DNA from: Kastovskya adunca ATA6-11-RM4 | GTDB lineage: Bacteria; Cyanobacteriota; Cyanobacteriia; Cyanobacteriales; Coleofasciculaceae | Assembly (NCBI GenBank): GCA_019359445.1 | Contig: JAHHHJ010000008.1 | Location: forward strand, 154,454 to 218,453 | Length of the DNA: 64,000 bases | Direction of reading: 5' to 3' | Part shown: one piece after another, positions 47,139 to 56,186 of the stretch | Position numbering within the stretch: position 1 is the first letter of the stretch | Layout: the number at the start of each line of letters is the position of its first letter | Notes under the pieces: generated by a model | What the model was told of the DNA's origin: nothing | Seen by the model: only the letters and a program-made list of their open reading frames with translations | The model's database searches: none | Position numbers and translations under genes: made by a program

Positions 47139-47173
47139 GCTCATCTCTTTACCTAGTCAGTAAAGAGATGAGC
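47139..47173. terminator. 14-bp perfect hairpin, bidirectional terminator
   Basis: GCTCATCTCTTTAC (47139-47152) and GTAAAGAGATGAGC (47160-47173) pair without mismatch across a 7-base loop, between the ends of two convergent genes. The flanking copy GCGAGATGAG (47105-47114) could compete for pairing. Confidence 0.85.
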
Positions 47174-47197
47174 CAGCGGAGGACTTTTGCTATTAAT

Positions 47198-47215
47198 CAG
47201 GGAATTGATTCCCTG
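47198..47215. terminator. Second hairpin between convergent genes
   Basis: CAGGGAAT (47198-47205) and ATTCCCTG (47208-47215) form an 8-bp stem. It sits 18 bases from the stop of the PEP-CTERM gene and probably serves that minus-strand gene, although no long T-run follows. Confidence 0.6.
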
Positions 47216-47232
47216 GCGATTAGTCCGGACGG

Positions 47233-47928
47233 CTATTGATGTTTGCGCTTCAATACAGAAACTGAACCGAAAGCAGCAAAAGCTAAAACTCCCAATATAG
47301 AAGTGGGTTCCGGGACGCTAGCCAACTCGCCGACGCGGACATTATCAATACCGATAAAAGCACCATTATCATCACCAGAGCTAACTAAGCGGAGTTCGTT
47401 AAACTGTACGCCGGAGATTGCTAGGTTTTGATATAGCAGGTCATCAAAGGAACCAAACACCTCAAAATCAGCTAATGCGACTTGCTGGCTCGCCACTAAA
47501 GCGCCGTTTAGGAGAGCCTCCAGCGTCAGCACGTTACTCGTTGGCTCAAAAGGTAATAGGCTAAAAACATCTAGGCTGGCGGCTGATTCGATTTTCCGAT
47601 TGGTAAAACGTAGCGAGTTAATCGCTCCAAAACTGAAAGCAGAACCCTCGGCAAAACCTCCCGCCGTTAAGTAGTTGGGACGAGAGAAGAACGGCTCAAA
47701 CTCATCCGTACTTTCTACCACAAACTCTGGAAAGGGTTCCCCTGGTGCTGAACCTACATCTAAGTCGAAGAAGGTAATCCCTCCATCTGTAATTGTTGTT
47801 CCCGAAGCGCCTTCAGCGAAAGAATCAAAGGTAGCTATTGCGGCGAGGACGGGAGCAGGAAGTGCCACCGAAGACACCATGGCGATCGCGGATAATCCTA
47901 GATAAAGAGCGCTTTTGTTTTTTAGCAT
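47233..47928 (-). CDS. PEP-CTERM sorting-domain protein
   Basis: 231 residues from ATG 47928 (MLKNKSALYLGLSAIAMVSS). An N-terminal signal peptide ends near APVLA. The body is a beta-rich extracellular domain (AATFDSF-type start, GGITFFDLDVGSAPGEPFPE, SLRFTNRKIESAASLDVFSL, LRLVSSGDDNGAFIGIDNVR). The C-terminus is the canonical exosortase sorting tag: VPEPTSILGVLAFAAFGSVS followed by VLKRKHQ. Such proteins are sent to the cell surface or exopolysaccharide matrix after cleavage by an exosortase, which is not encoded in this window. The frame is open 26 codons upstream of the chosen start without support. Confidence 0.88.
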   Translation of the reverse strand: MLKNKSALYLGLSAIAMVSSVALPAPVLAAIATFDSFAEGASGTTITDGGITFFDLDVGSAPGEPFPEFVVESTDEFEPFFSRPNYLTAGGFAEGSAFSFGAINSLRFTNRKIESAASLDVFSLLPFEPTSNVLTLEALLNGALVASQQVALADFEVFGSFDDLLYQNLAISGVQFNELRLVSSGDDNGAFIGIDNVRVGELASVPEPTSILGVLAFAAFGSVSVLKRKHQ

Positions 47929-48013
47929 GGCAATACTATTTGGGATGGGTACAAGTTTTATCAGTAGGTTGTTGCAACGTTGCAAGCTGTAGCAAAGACA
48001 AAACACTTCTGGC

Positions 48014-49558
48014 TTAGTCTTCGGGATTTAATACCTTTTCGTACACCACTGCCCCATCAATGTTGTGGATTCGTGCTGTTAACTGAGCGGTTCTAGCATC
48101 TATCTCCATCGCTCCAAAGAACTGGAAATATGGCGGTGGCAGATTAAGAGGAAGGTTTTGGGTACCTGGTGCTCTGACAAATTTGTACTCAGGGCCGAAA
48201 CTCGGATCGAGCTGTCCGGGGCCAAAAGCTCCAGCGTGAATGGGGCCGATTACAAATTCCCAGAAGGGATCGAAGTTTTGGAAAACAGCTTTGCTGGGGT
48301 CGTAGAAAATCGCCGCTGCATAATGTACGTCGGCTGTGACGTAGACGACATTCTTAATCCCTTCGTTTTTGATGAAGGCAAGCAGGTCGCGCAATTGCGC
48401 TTCGCGCCCTAATACGCGCGGATCGTTCTGTGACCAAGCATCCCAATCGCCTTCGCCCCCCGTAACGATGGACAGGGGATCGTCGGTGGCGATGACTTTC
48501 CATGTTGCAGACGAAGCCTTGAGGCTACGCTTAAGCCACTCAAACTGCTCCTGCCCCAACATTTGCAAAAATGGCTCGGTGTTCTGAGGGTTAGGCCCTC
48601 TGTAGGAGCGCTCGTCCAGCACAAATAACTCACAATGCTTACCCCGCTGAAATTTGCGGAAAATTTCATCGCCTCGGATGGGGTTGTACTCAAAAAATGC
48701 CTGCCTCGCTCGCTGGGCGAGAACGGTGGCTGACAAACCGTTATAGGGTGCCGTCAAAACTTCGCCGGGATACCAGTTGTTTGTGACTTCGTGGTCATCC
48801 CACTGAACGTAGACGGGAGTTTCGGCAAGGAAGCGGCGGAATTTGTCGTCGCCGAGATTGTATTTCCAGTTTGCCCGAAACTCATCTAGGGTGATCGCTA
48901 CAAAATCCTTAGCGGGTGAGTTGATCCAGGTTCCGCCTCCCACGGCTTCAGGAATTGCTTTAGTTGGCGGAATGGCGTTATCGGCGTAAATCATATCGCC
49001 GGAGAACAGCGCAAAGTCTGGCTTGAGCTTACGCATGACCTCAAAGATGACATACCCTCCCTGAATGACTTCGCCATCAAAGGCAGTAATCTTCAGTTCG
49101 GGATTGCGCCCCCAACCCTGTCCAGCCAGATCTGCTGCCCAGACGAACCGCACCGAGCTATCTGCGTCGGGAGCGGCAGCTGTACGGAAGCTACCCACGC
49201 CTTGGGGAGTGGGGCGACGCGATCGCACGCGATAATAGTAAGTTGTATCGGGGCGCAAACCACCAACGTCAACGCTACCTGTATAGTCGGTGCTTGCCGT
49301 CAGTTGGGAGCCGCCGATAATCTGCGTCTTTTGCCTAAAATCGGGCGAAGCGGACAGCTCAACCACCAAGCGAGAATTCCCTTCGTTACGCGCCCAAATT
49401 ATGGCGCTAGTAGCCGTTACATCTCCCGTTTGCACGGCAGAGATCGACTCAGGAGTCAGCTGGGCGATCGCTGGTTTCATCCAACGGGAACCTACAACGA
49501 CACCAGCACTCGTTGCGCTGAGGGTCAAAAATGAACGTCTCGTTAATCGGCGTGCCAT
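48014..49558 (-). CDS. phoD: Alkaline phosphatase D family (PhoD), Tat-exported
   Basis: 514 residues from ATG 49558 (MARRLTRRSFLTLSATSAGV). The twin-arginine motif RRLTRRSFL marks Tat export. An N-terminal fibronectin-like domain (VQTGDVTATSAIIWARNEGN) is followed by the PhoD metallophosphoesterase core: FALFSGDMIYAD, VYVQWDDHEVTNNWYPGEV, LFVLDERSYRG, NVVYVTADVHYAA. These carry the Ca/Fe ligands of PhoD enzymes, which release phosphate from phosphodiesters and monoesters outside the cytoplasm. PhoD genes usually respond to phosphate starvation. An upstream TTAATTC-AC-CTTAACTA (minus, 49782-49799) is a weak Pho-box-like match with wrong spacing. Confidence 0.93.
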   Translation of the reverse strand: MARRLTRRSFLTLSATSAGVVVGSRWMKPAIAQLTPESISAVQTGDVTATSAIIWARNEGNSRLVVELSASPDFRQKTQIIGGSQLTASTDYTGSVDVGGLRPDTTYYYRVRSRRPTPQGVGSFRTAAAPDADSSVRFVWAADLAGQGWGRNPELKITAFDGEVIQGGYVIFEVMRKLKPDFALFSGDMIYADNAIPPTKAIPEAVGGGTWINSPAKDFVAITLDEFRANWKYNLGDDKFRRFLAETPVYVQWDDHEVTNNWYPGEVLTAPYNGLSATVLAQRARQAFFEYNPIRGDEIFRKFQRGKHCELFVLDERSYRGPNPQNTEPFLQMLGQEQFEWLKRSLKASSATWKVIATDDPLSIVTGGEGDWDAWSQNDPRVLGREAQLRDLLAFIKNEGIKNVVYVTADVHYAAAIFYDPSKAVFQNFDPFWEFVIGPIHAGAFGPGQLDPSFGPEYKFVRAPGTQNLPLNLPPPYFQFFGAMEIDARTAQLTARIHNIDGAVVYEKVLNPED

Positions 49559-49672
49559 AGGTAAAAAAGTAAAAGAATTCTTTATTGCCGTTTGGAAACT
49601 AAGGCAGCCTCTCAACTTTTTGTAACAACAGCACGCCGGAACGTTCGTACAGGCACAATTTCTTATTTGCAA

Positions 49673-50057
49673 GAATACATATAAGAAAGTACCTATACTG
49701 TGCGAGCCTATATATACAAAGGGATTGGAGATGCACCTCAGTAACTTCTCGGAACAATCATAGAGCTTAGACTGAAAGTTCTAGTTAAGGTGAATTAAAT
49801 ATCTTGTAAACAAAAAGTTATCGATAAAACTTGTTCAATTTATTAACTGCGTATCGGCAAACAAAAAATATCAACTAATTTTTCTCAACTCAGCAATCTT
49901 CAAAAAATGCCAATTTTTGTACTAGCGATGTCTTTTTCAGAAAAAAGGAGCTTTCTGTAGTTCTTGTTACAGAATATATATTCTGTATCCTTAGGCACAA
50001 AATGCTTGCTAAGTTAGAAGAAAATAAACTATTTTTTTATGACTTGGGAGCCTTAAT
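49673..50057. other. Intergenic region between divergent genes, with a 20-bp palindrome
   Basis: About 385 AT-rich bases. The most regular feature is the perfect palindrome TACAGAATATATATTCTGTA at 49968-49987, 70 bases before the next start codon. The phoD promoter should also lie here. No gene seen. Confidence 0.55.
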
Positions 50058-50261
50058 ATGCACACTAGAGAAAAAATTGCAATCGTCAAAACCTCCTATC
50101 CTCAACCGAATCAAGTATTGATGATTTTTTTGATTATTCTGGGTTCCTTTGCCGTTGGGTTGATGCCCATTATTTACGGAATCGGTGGGCAAGAAACCCA
50201 AGGTGTGATTCCCTCCGAGGCAGCACTGTGGAGTGTCTTCGGGGAGCGAGAGAGTTGGTGA
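50058..50261 (+). CDS. Small single-helix membrane protein, hypothetical
   Basis: 67 residues: a short polar start (MHTREKIAIVKTSYPQPNQV), one transmembrane helix (about 20-42, LMIFLIILGSFAVGLMPIIY) and a short tail. TTGGGAG lies nine bases before the ATG, a reasonable ribosome site. The 3' end runs into an interspersed repeat cluster (stop inside AGTTGGTGAGAAAG). No family recognised; existence is supported only by ribosome site, start and hydrophobicity. Confidence 0.5.
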   Translation: MHTREKIAIVKTSYPQPNQVLMIFLIILGSFAVGLMPIIYGIGGQETQGVIPSEAALWSVFGERESW

Positions 50262-50408
50262 GAAAGTATGAAGTATGAAGGGTGAAGGGTGAAGGGTGAA
50301 GAGTGAAGGATGAAGTATGAAGGGTGAAGTATGAAGTGTAGTTATCCCCTGCACCCCGGCTCCCCCGCACCCCTGCACCCCATCTTCCTACTCAGGACTT
50401 ACTCAGGA
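50262..50408 (+). repeat. Composite interspersed repeat, third copy
   Basis: GAGAAAGTATGAAGTATGAA opens the block, followed by GGGTGAA units, then CTGCACCCC-type units and a terminal ACTCAGGACTTACTCAGGAC, the reverse complement of the GTCCTGAGT unit. The last 10 bases form the 3' end of the minus-strand diguanylate cyclase gene, encoding its final Pro-Glu and stop. Confidence 0.85.
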
Positions 50409-53092
50409 CAAGGTTTTAGTAGCAGGCGATCGCGTCCTTGTGCTTTTGCCTCATACAGCGCCTGATCAGAGGTTGTAATTAATTGTTCTAGTGAGCTTTT
50501 AGGAGAAGGCACAGTGACAGTAATGCCCAAACTCAGCGTAATTTCCTTGGCGGGTGAATGGGCATGAGCAATATGCAGCCGTCTGACTAAGGTACGAATT
50601 TTCTCTGCTACAGATATTGCTCCATGGGCTTTGGTGTGGGGCAAAATTACGGCAAACTCTTCCCCGCCGTATCGTGCCACTAAATCCGCTGGACGCTTGA
50701 CGGCGCTGTTAATTGCTTGGGCAACTTCTTGCAAACAGCGATCGCCAACCAAATGACCATAGGTATCGTTATAGAGCTTAAAGTAGTCGATATCGCACAA
50801 AATCAAGGCTAAGGGGGCTTGCTCCCGTGATAGCCGCCGCCACTCGTACTCTAGATGCTCGTCAAAACGGCGGCGATTAGCAATTTGCGTCAACCCATCT
50901 AAGGAAACTTGACGCTGTAGCTCTTGATTGGCTGCTTCTAAGCGTTGATACAGTTGTGCTTGCTGAATCGCCACAGAAAGCGAGGTAGCAAGGGTTGACA
51001 GCAAATGCTCTTCAAAAGGCTGCCAGAAACGGGGCGCTGTGCATTGATGGGCAATTAGTAATCCCCAGAGTTTATTATTTTCTAGCAACGGCGCTCTGAG
51101 GGCAGCTTTAACGCCAAAGGGATGCATTTGCTCAAATAACTTTGAATCGCTATCGTAATGCCCTAACTCATTGATAACCCGCAGTTTTCCCTGGCAGTAA
51201 TATTGATACCAGTTCTTGGAAATCGCTTCTTTGGGAAACGTCGATCCTATAATCGCTGGATAATCGGATAGTACCGCTTCGGTGGTAATGCTACCCGTTT
51301 TGTCGGGTAAGAGTCGATAAATAACAACGCGATCGCATTCCAACAACTGCCGAACTTCCACCACAGCCGTATTAAGAATTTCCTCCAAATTTAAAGAAGC
51401 GCGAATCCGTCCTTGAATTGCCACCATCAGTCGCTCGCGCTCAGTCTGCTGTCGGAGCGCGGCTTCTGCTAGCTTGCTCTCAGTAATATCGGTTAGCGTA
51501 CCTACATAACCAACGACGGTGCCTGAATCTCCAACCTCTGTAACCGCTTGAGTAACAATCCAGGCGATCGCTCCGTTAGGGTGAAGCAAGCGCCACTCTG
51601 ACTGAAAGCTCCGCTGCTCTCGAACAGCCTGCTGCCACTCGCTCACAACCCGCTCTCGGTCATCAGGATGTACCGTACATAACCACCCATCCTCCAGAGC
51701 CTCTCCCAGAGTCAGCCCTGTCATCTCGCACCAGCGTTTGTTGACATACAGGCAACCTCCTTCAGCATCGGTGCGATATATCCCCACCGGAGACAATCTC
51801 GCTAGAGAGTAATAGCGGTACTCGCTAATTCGCAATGCCTCTTCCACTCGTCGCCGTTGACTGATATCTTGCGCCAAGGAAGCAATGCCGACAACGTTTC
51901 CCTCCTGGTCAATTAAGGGCGTGTTGTACCACTCACAGGTAATCGTTCTGCCGTCTTTAGTCAGATTCTCATTGGTGCACTGAATGCTTTGCTTTAGGGT
52001 TAGCAAGTCTTTAAACACTTGCAAAACCCTTTCCCTCGCTTCTAGGGGGACAAGAGCTTGCCAGGAAGATTCTATAATTTCCGCTTTTCTATAACCGAAA
52101 ATCGCTTCAGCCGCAGGATTCCATTCCGTAATTTCTAAATCAATATCCCACTCAATAATCGCTAAGGGTGTTTGTTGCACATGAAGCGACAGCTTTTCTT
52201 GAGATTTGAGTAATGCCTCTTGAACTCGATGAAGTTCTGTAATGTCGCGAGTGACGCACAAAATCATTTCGACTAGTCCTGAGTCGGAAAATTCCGGAAC
52301 AACGCGAGCCTGATAAAACTTTTGTCCGCTAGGGGTGAAAAATTCAAACTCCATCACCTCTTCGCAACCGCTAGCGAACACTCTCTGCATGACAGTTTCC
52401 CACAAAGAGACTTGTGGCTCCGGTAAGCCTAACTCACGATTAGTTCTACCAATAAACTCTTGGGGAGACATCCCACTAACGCCTTGAGCGGCTGGATTGA
52501 CATACAGATGACGCAATTGTCGATCGAAGCGAGTAATAATATCTGGGGCATTTTCAGCCAGTGCTCGAAAGAGTTGATTGCTGTGGTTTAGTACGGCTTC
52601 TGCTTGCTTTTGCTCTGTGATATCAAAGCAGGAGCCAGCGTAACCCTCAAAGCTGCCATTTGGTTTCCATAAGGGAGCGCCGCGATCGCGAATCCAGCGA
52701 TATTCTCCATCGGCACGTCTCAAACGGTATTCCATCTCAAAGTCTTGACGGGCATCAAAGGCAGACTGGTAAGTACTTAGACAGTACTCCTTGTCTTCAG
52801 GATGTACGCCTTCTAGCCAGCCTTCACCCAGCTCCTGTTCTAGAGTCCGTCCTGTAAAGGTAAGCCAGCTCTGATTGAAAAAGTTACACAGCCCGTCACT
52901 GGCGGATGACCACATCATCAGAGTAGCGCTATTGAGCAGGGTACGACAGCGTTCCTCCATGGCTTTGATGGGGTTTGAAGCCTGTTGGCATAAACAACGG
53001 TAGTGTTCGGGCTGCGCCTCCGAGTCATTGGCTGGCTCAGAGCAAGACTCCTCCGGGAAATCCTGCCCTGATAAAACGCGATCGCAATTCAT
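50399..53092 (-). CDS. Diguanylate cyclase with PAS and GAF sensor domains
   Basis: 897 residues from ATG 53092; the in-frame TTG at 53113 is less likely. Four PAS/PAC units (about 50-560 of the longer frame: WTGRTLEQ-like sensing loops, WIRDRGAPLWKPNGSFEGYA, GIASLAQDISQRRRVEEALR, VGYVGTLTDITESKLAEAAL), a GAF domain (about 575-735, DRVVIYRLLPDKTGSITTEA, ALRAPLLENNKLWGLLIAHQ) and a C-terminal GGDEF domain (about 745-900). The active site GGEEF is intact and an RPAD inhibitory site lies five residues before it, so the enzyme should make c-di-GMP with product inhibition. No membrane segment. Its product could feed the PilZ of BcsA about 10 kb away. Confidence 0.93.
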   Translation of the reverse strand: MNCDRVLSGQDFPEESCSEPANDSEAQPEHYRCLCQQASNPIKAMEERCRTLLNSATLMMWSSASDGLCNFFNQSWLTFTGRTLEQELGEGWLEGVHPEDKEYCLSTYQSAFDARQDFEMEYRLRRADGEYRWIRDRGAPLWKPNGSFEGYAGSCFDITEQKQAEAVLNHSNQLFRALAENAPDIITRFDRQLRHLYVNPAAQGVSGMSPQEFIGRTNRELGLPEPQVSLWETVMQRVFASGCEEVMEFEFFTPSGQKFYQARVVPEFSDSGLVEMILCVTRDITELHRVQEALLKSQEKLSLHVQQTPLAIIEWDIDLEITEWNPAAEAIFGYRKAEIIESSWQALVPLEARERVLQVFKDLLTLKQSIQCTNENLTKDGRTITCEWYNTPLIDQEGNVVGIASLAQDISQRRRVEEALRISEYRYYSLARLSPVGIYRTDAEGGCLYVNKRWCEMTGLTLGEALEDGWLCTVHPDDRERVVSEWQQAVREQRSFQSEWRLLHPNGAIAWIVTQAVTEVGDSGTVVGYVGTLTDITESKLAEAALRQQTERERLMVAIQGRIRASLNLEEILNTAVVEVRQLLECDRVVIYRLLPDKTGSITTEAVLSDYPAIIGSTFPKEAISKNWYQYYCQGKLRVINELGHYDSDSKLFEQMHPFGVKAALRAPLLENNKLWGLLIAHQCTAPRFWQPFEEHLLSTLATSLSVAIQQAQLYQRLEAANQELQRQVSLDGLTQIANRRRFDEHLEYEWRRLSREQAPLALILCDIDYFKLYNDTYGHLVGDRCLQEVAQAINSAVKRPADLVARYGGEEFAVILPHTKAHGAISVAEKIRTLVRRLHIAHAHSPAKEITLSLGITVTVPSPKSSLEQLITTSDQALYEAKAQGRDRLLLKPCPE

Positions 53093-53713
53093 TACAAAAG
53101 TCCCGTGCAACAAGGAAAAAAGCGGTCGATAAGGTCACTATCTTTTTTTGGGGTAGATGCACAAAAAGCGTCCTTTCCCCCTTACGAGTTACTATTTTTC
53201 TCAGTGGTAACTCAAAGCGAAGAAAGTCACAATACCTATGTTGATCTGTTCTTCTACCAGAGAGAAAAACATTAAGCTATTGACATAGGGATAAATGAAT
53301 CCTGTTTGGCGATGTCTCCCACCCAGTGCAGCTTCTCAATGAGTAGGGGAGATTTCATTTTTTCAATACAGGTTATGAAAAATAAACAAGTATAAAAGAC
53401 TGGATTTTTCCCTGAGCAACCCTGAAACTATTCCTAGTACCAGTAACTATTATAGTAAATTGCTTAATTATTTTAAAAGTTTTCAAACTAAAATCTGGCA
53501 TTATAAATCCCTCGTTTAATTCCTGCCAAATAGCGAATCATAGTGAAAATTAAGCAAACATTGGACAAGTGAAAACCAAACTTGCCTGTTAATTGGCTCC
53601 TGCTCCTGGTGTTACCTCTGCCTCCCTTGAGACTGATAGCAACAGGACAACAGTTCCACCGACGGGGCGATAAATCAGTAAAATTGGGCTTGTCCCACTT
53701 TTGTTAGGCTTCC
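53093..53713. other. Upstream region of purL, no gene seen
   Basis: About 600 AT-rich bases between divergent genes. I found no gene, no clear riboswitch fold and no repeat. Frames crossing it have no support. It must hold promoters for the diguanylate cyclase and purL. Confidence 0.4.
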
Positions 53714-56035
53714 ATGTCCGCTATTCCCAGCGTTCCCTTTTCCTCTGAAGAAATTGCTGCCGAAGGGCTAAAACCCGAAGAATACGAAGATATTGTCCAG
53801 CGGCTGGGGCGTCATCCCAACCGAGCGGAATTAGGCATGTTTGGGGTGATGTGGTCAGAGCATTGCTGCTATAAGAACTCCAGACCACTGCTGAAGCAGT
53901 TTCCCACAGAAGGCTCGCGCATTCTGGTTGGCCCTGGAGAAAATGCTGGCGTTGTAGACGTGGGCGACGGGCTGCAGCTTGCCTTCAAGATTGAATCCCA
54001 TAATCACCCCTCAGCCGTAGAACCGTTTCAAGGTGCCGCAACAGGAGTCGGTGGCATCCTGCGAGACATCTTCACCATGGGAGCGCGTCCGATTGCCATT
54101 TTAAACTCCCTGCGCTTTGGTTCTTTAGAAGATGCCCGGACTCGCCGCCTCTTTGCAGGCGTTGTTGATGGCATCGCCCACTATGGTAATTGCGTCGGGG
54201 TTCCCACCGTTGGCGGTGAGGTTTACTTTGACCGCGCCTACTCTGGCAATCCCCTAGTTAACGCCATGGCCCTGGGGTTGATGGAGACACCGGAAATTGT
54301 CAAGTCTGGTGCCTCTGGTGTTGGTAATCCGGTGCTGTATGTGGGTTCCACCACCGGAAGAGATGGCATGGGGGGGGCTAGCTTCGCCAGTGCGGAACTG
54401 AGCGATGAATCGATGGATAATCGCCCAGCCGTGCAGGTAGGCGACCCCTTCCTAGAAAAGTCATTGATTGAAGCGTGTTTGGAAGCCTTTAAAACTGGGG
54501 CAGTTGTGGCGGCGCAAGATATGGGAGCCGCCGGAATTACCTGCTCAACTTCAGAAATGGCAGCCAAAGGCGGTTTAGGCATTGAATTCGATTTGGACTG
54601 TATTCCGGTGCGGGAAAGTGGCATGGTGCCCTACGAGTACCTGCTTTCAGAATCCCAAGAACGGATGCTCTTTGTTGCCCAAAAGGGGCGGGAACAGGAA
54701 CTCATTGATATTTTCCACCGCTGGGGCTTACAGGCGGTTGTAGCAGGCGCAGTGATTGCAGAACCGATTGTGCGGATTCTCTTCCACGGGGAAGTCGCCG
54801 CCGAAATTCCTGCCACCGCCTTAGCAGACAACACGCCGATTTATCATCGCCAACTCCTCTCGGAACCTCCAGACTATGCGCGGGAAGCATGGAAGTGGTC
54901 TGTGGAGTCTCTCCCCCCTGGTAACAGTTCCGGCATGATGATTGCAGGAAGCGATCGCACTTGGAGCGATATTCTCCTGCAACTGCTCGATACCCCCAGT
55001 ATTGCCTCAAAGCGTTGGGTTTATCGTCAGTACGACCATCAGGTACAAAACAACACCGTCTTGCTGCCCGGTGGTGCGGATGCGGCGGTTATTCGCCTGC
55101 GTCCTATAGACGCGGTTGCCAATTCCTCATCCCGCTCCGGTGTCGCCGCGACGGTAGATTGCAATTCCCGCTACGTGTATCTCGACCCCTACGAAGGAGC
55201 AAAAGCGGTTGTGGCAGAAGCTGCCCGTAACCTCAGTTGTGTGGGGGCAGAACCTCTCTCCGTTACGGATAACCTCAACTTTGGCAGTCCGGAAAAACCG
55301 ATTGGTTACTGGCAGCTTGCAGAAGCCTGTCGCGGCATTGCTGAAGCTTGTCGCGAGTTCAGCACGCCTGTCACGGGTGGCAATGTCTCTTTGTACAATG
55401 AAACCCTTGATGCCAACGGCAACCCGCAACCGATTTACCCGACGCCTGTTATCGGTATGGTGGGGCTAGTTCCTGACATTACTCGGATTTGCGGTCAAGG
55501 CTGGCAAACCCCAGGGGATGTGATCTATTTGCTCGGACAATTAACAGGAACGTTAGGTGCATCGGAGTATTTAGCCACGATTCATCAAACGGTGGCGGGA
55601 AAACCGTCCCGGGTAGATTTTGAGCAGGAGCGGCAGGTACAAGCGGCTTGTCGGGAGGGAATCCGCCAAGGTTGGGTACGTTCGGCCCATGACTGTGCGG
55701 AAGGGGGATTAGCCGTAGCGTTGGCGGAATCCTGTCTAGCAGGGAATTTGGGGGCAGATGTGACTTTATCGGCATCCGGACAGCGTTGGGATGAAGTGCT
55801 GTTTGGGGAAGGTGGCCCGAAAATTGTGGTGTCTGTCTCTCCGGCACAACAAGCTGATTGGGAGTCTTACTTAAATCAACGCTTGGGCTTGCACTGGCAA
55901 GAAATTGGCGTTGTGCAAGAAAAACAGGCAGATTTCCGCATTATTACCCCTGACAACTTCCCCGTGGTGAACGCTAGCATGGCAGAGATGGGCGACGCTT
56001 GGCATGATGCCATTGAGCGACGCTTGAGGGTGTAA
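53714..56035 (+). CDS. purL: Phosphoribosylformylglycinamidine synthase subunit PurL
   Basis: 773 residues, the small-type PurL that works with PurQ and PurS in step 4 of purine synthesis. Signatures: [107 protein letters not shown] and [15 protein letters not shown]. These match the ATP-binding and metal-binding parts of the two AIRS-like repeats. The length is usual. purS and purQ are not in the window. purF follows 151 bases downstream on the same strand. Confidence 0.97.
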   Translation: MSAIPSVPFSSEEIAAEGLKPEEYEDIVQRLGRHPNRAELGMFGVMWSEHCCYKNSRPLLKQFPTEGSRILVGPGENAGVVDVGDGLQLAFKIESHNHPSAVEPFQGAATGVGGILRDIFTMGARPIAILNSLRFGSLEDARTRRLFAGVVDGIAHYGNCVGVPTVGGEVYFDRAYSGNPLVNAMALGLMETPEIVKSGASGVGNPVLYVGSTTGRDGMGGASFASAELSDESMDNRPAVQVGDPFLEKSLIEACLEAFKTGAVVAAQDMGAAGITCSTSEMAAKGGLGIEFDLDCIPVRESGMVPYEYLLSESQERMLFVAQKGREQELIDIFHRWGLQAVVAGAVIAEPIVRILFHGEVAAEIPATALADNTPIYHRQLLSEPPDYAREAWKWSVESLPPGNSSGMMIAGSDRTWSDILLQLLDTPSIASKRWVYRQYDHQVQNNTVLLPGGADAAVIRLRPIDAVANSSSRSGVAATVDCNSRYVYLDPYEGAKAVVAEAARNLSCVGAEPLSVTDNLNFGSPEKPIGYWQLAEACRGIAEACREFSTPVTGGNVSLYNETLDANGNPQPIYPTPVIGMVGLVPDITRICGQGWQTPGDVIYLLGQLTGTLGASEYLATIHQTVAGKPSRVDFEQERQVQAACREGIRQGWVRSAHDCAEGGLAVALAESCLAGNLGADVTLSASGQRWDEVLFGEGGPKIVVSVSPAQQADWESYLNQRLGLHWQEIGVVQEKQADFRIITPDNFPVVNASMAEMGDAWHDAIERRLRV

Positions 56036-56054
56036 TCCAGCTTTTACCACTGAG

Positions 56055-56105
56055 TTGAGACAGCTCAGTTTGTAATTACCACAACTTAGCGTCTCAATCT
56101 ACCCT
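56055..56105 (+). terminator. Hairpin after purL
   Basis: TTGAGAC (56055-56061) and GTCTCAA (56091-56097) form a 7-bp stem with a 29-base loop, followed by TCTACCCTTTTTGG. A partial terminator or mRNA processing site between purL and purF is possible; the long loop lowers confidence. Confidence 0.45.
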
Positions 56106-56186
56106 TTTTGGTAGTATTGTTAAGAGATTGTTAAGCTGGGTTAACATTTCTCCCTAATCCGCTTACATACAGGTCTCACTGAATTA

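Noticed and set aside
49782..49799. Pho-box-like TTTAATTC and CTTAACTA upstream of phoD
   Set aside because: Half-sites are 10 rather than 11 bases apart and only two are seen.
49968..49987. LexA box interpretation of the 20-bp palindrome
   Set aside because: The E. coli SOS box has CTG...CAG; here the arms are CAG...CTG, and cyanobacterial LexA sites differ.
50037..50378. Minus-strand frames rich in LHTSPFILHP (also 63575-63880 and 12408-12599)
   Set aside because: Translations of the AGTATGAAGGGTGA repeat; no start signals or family.
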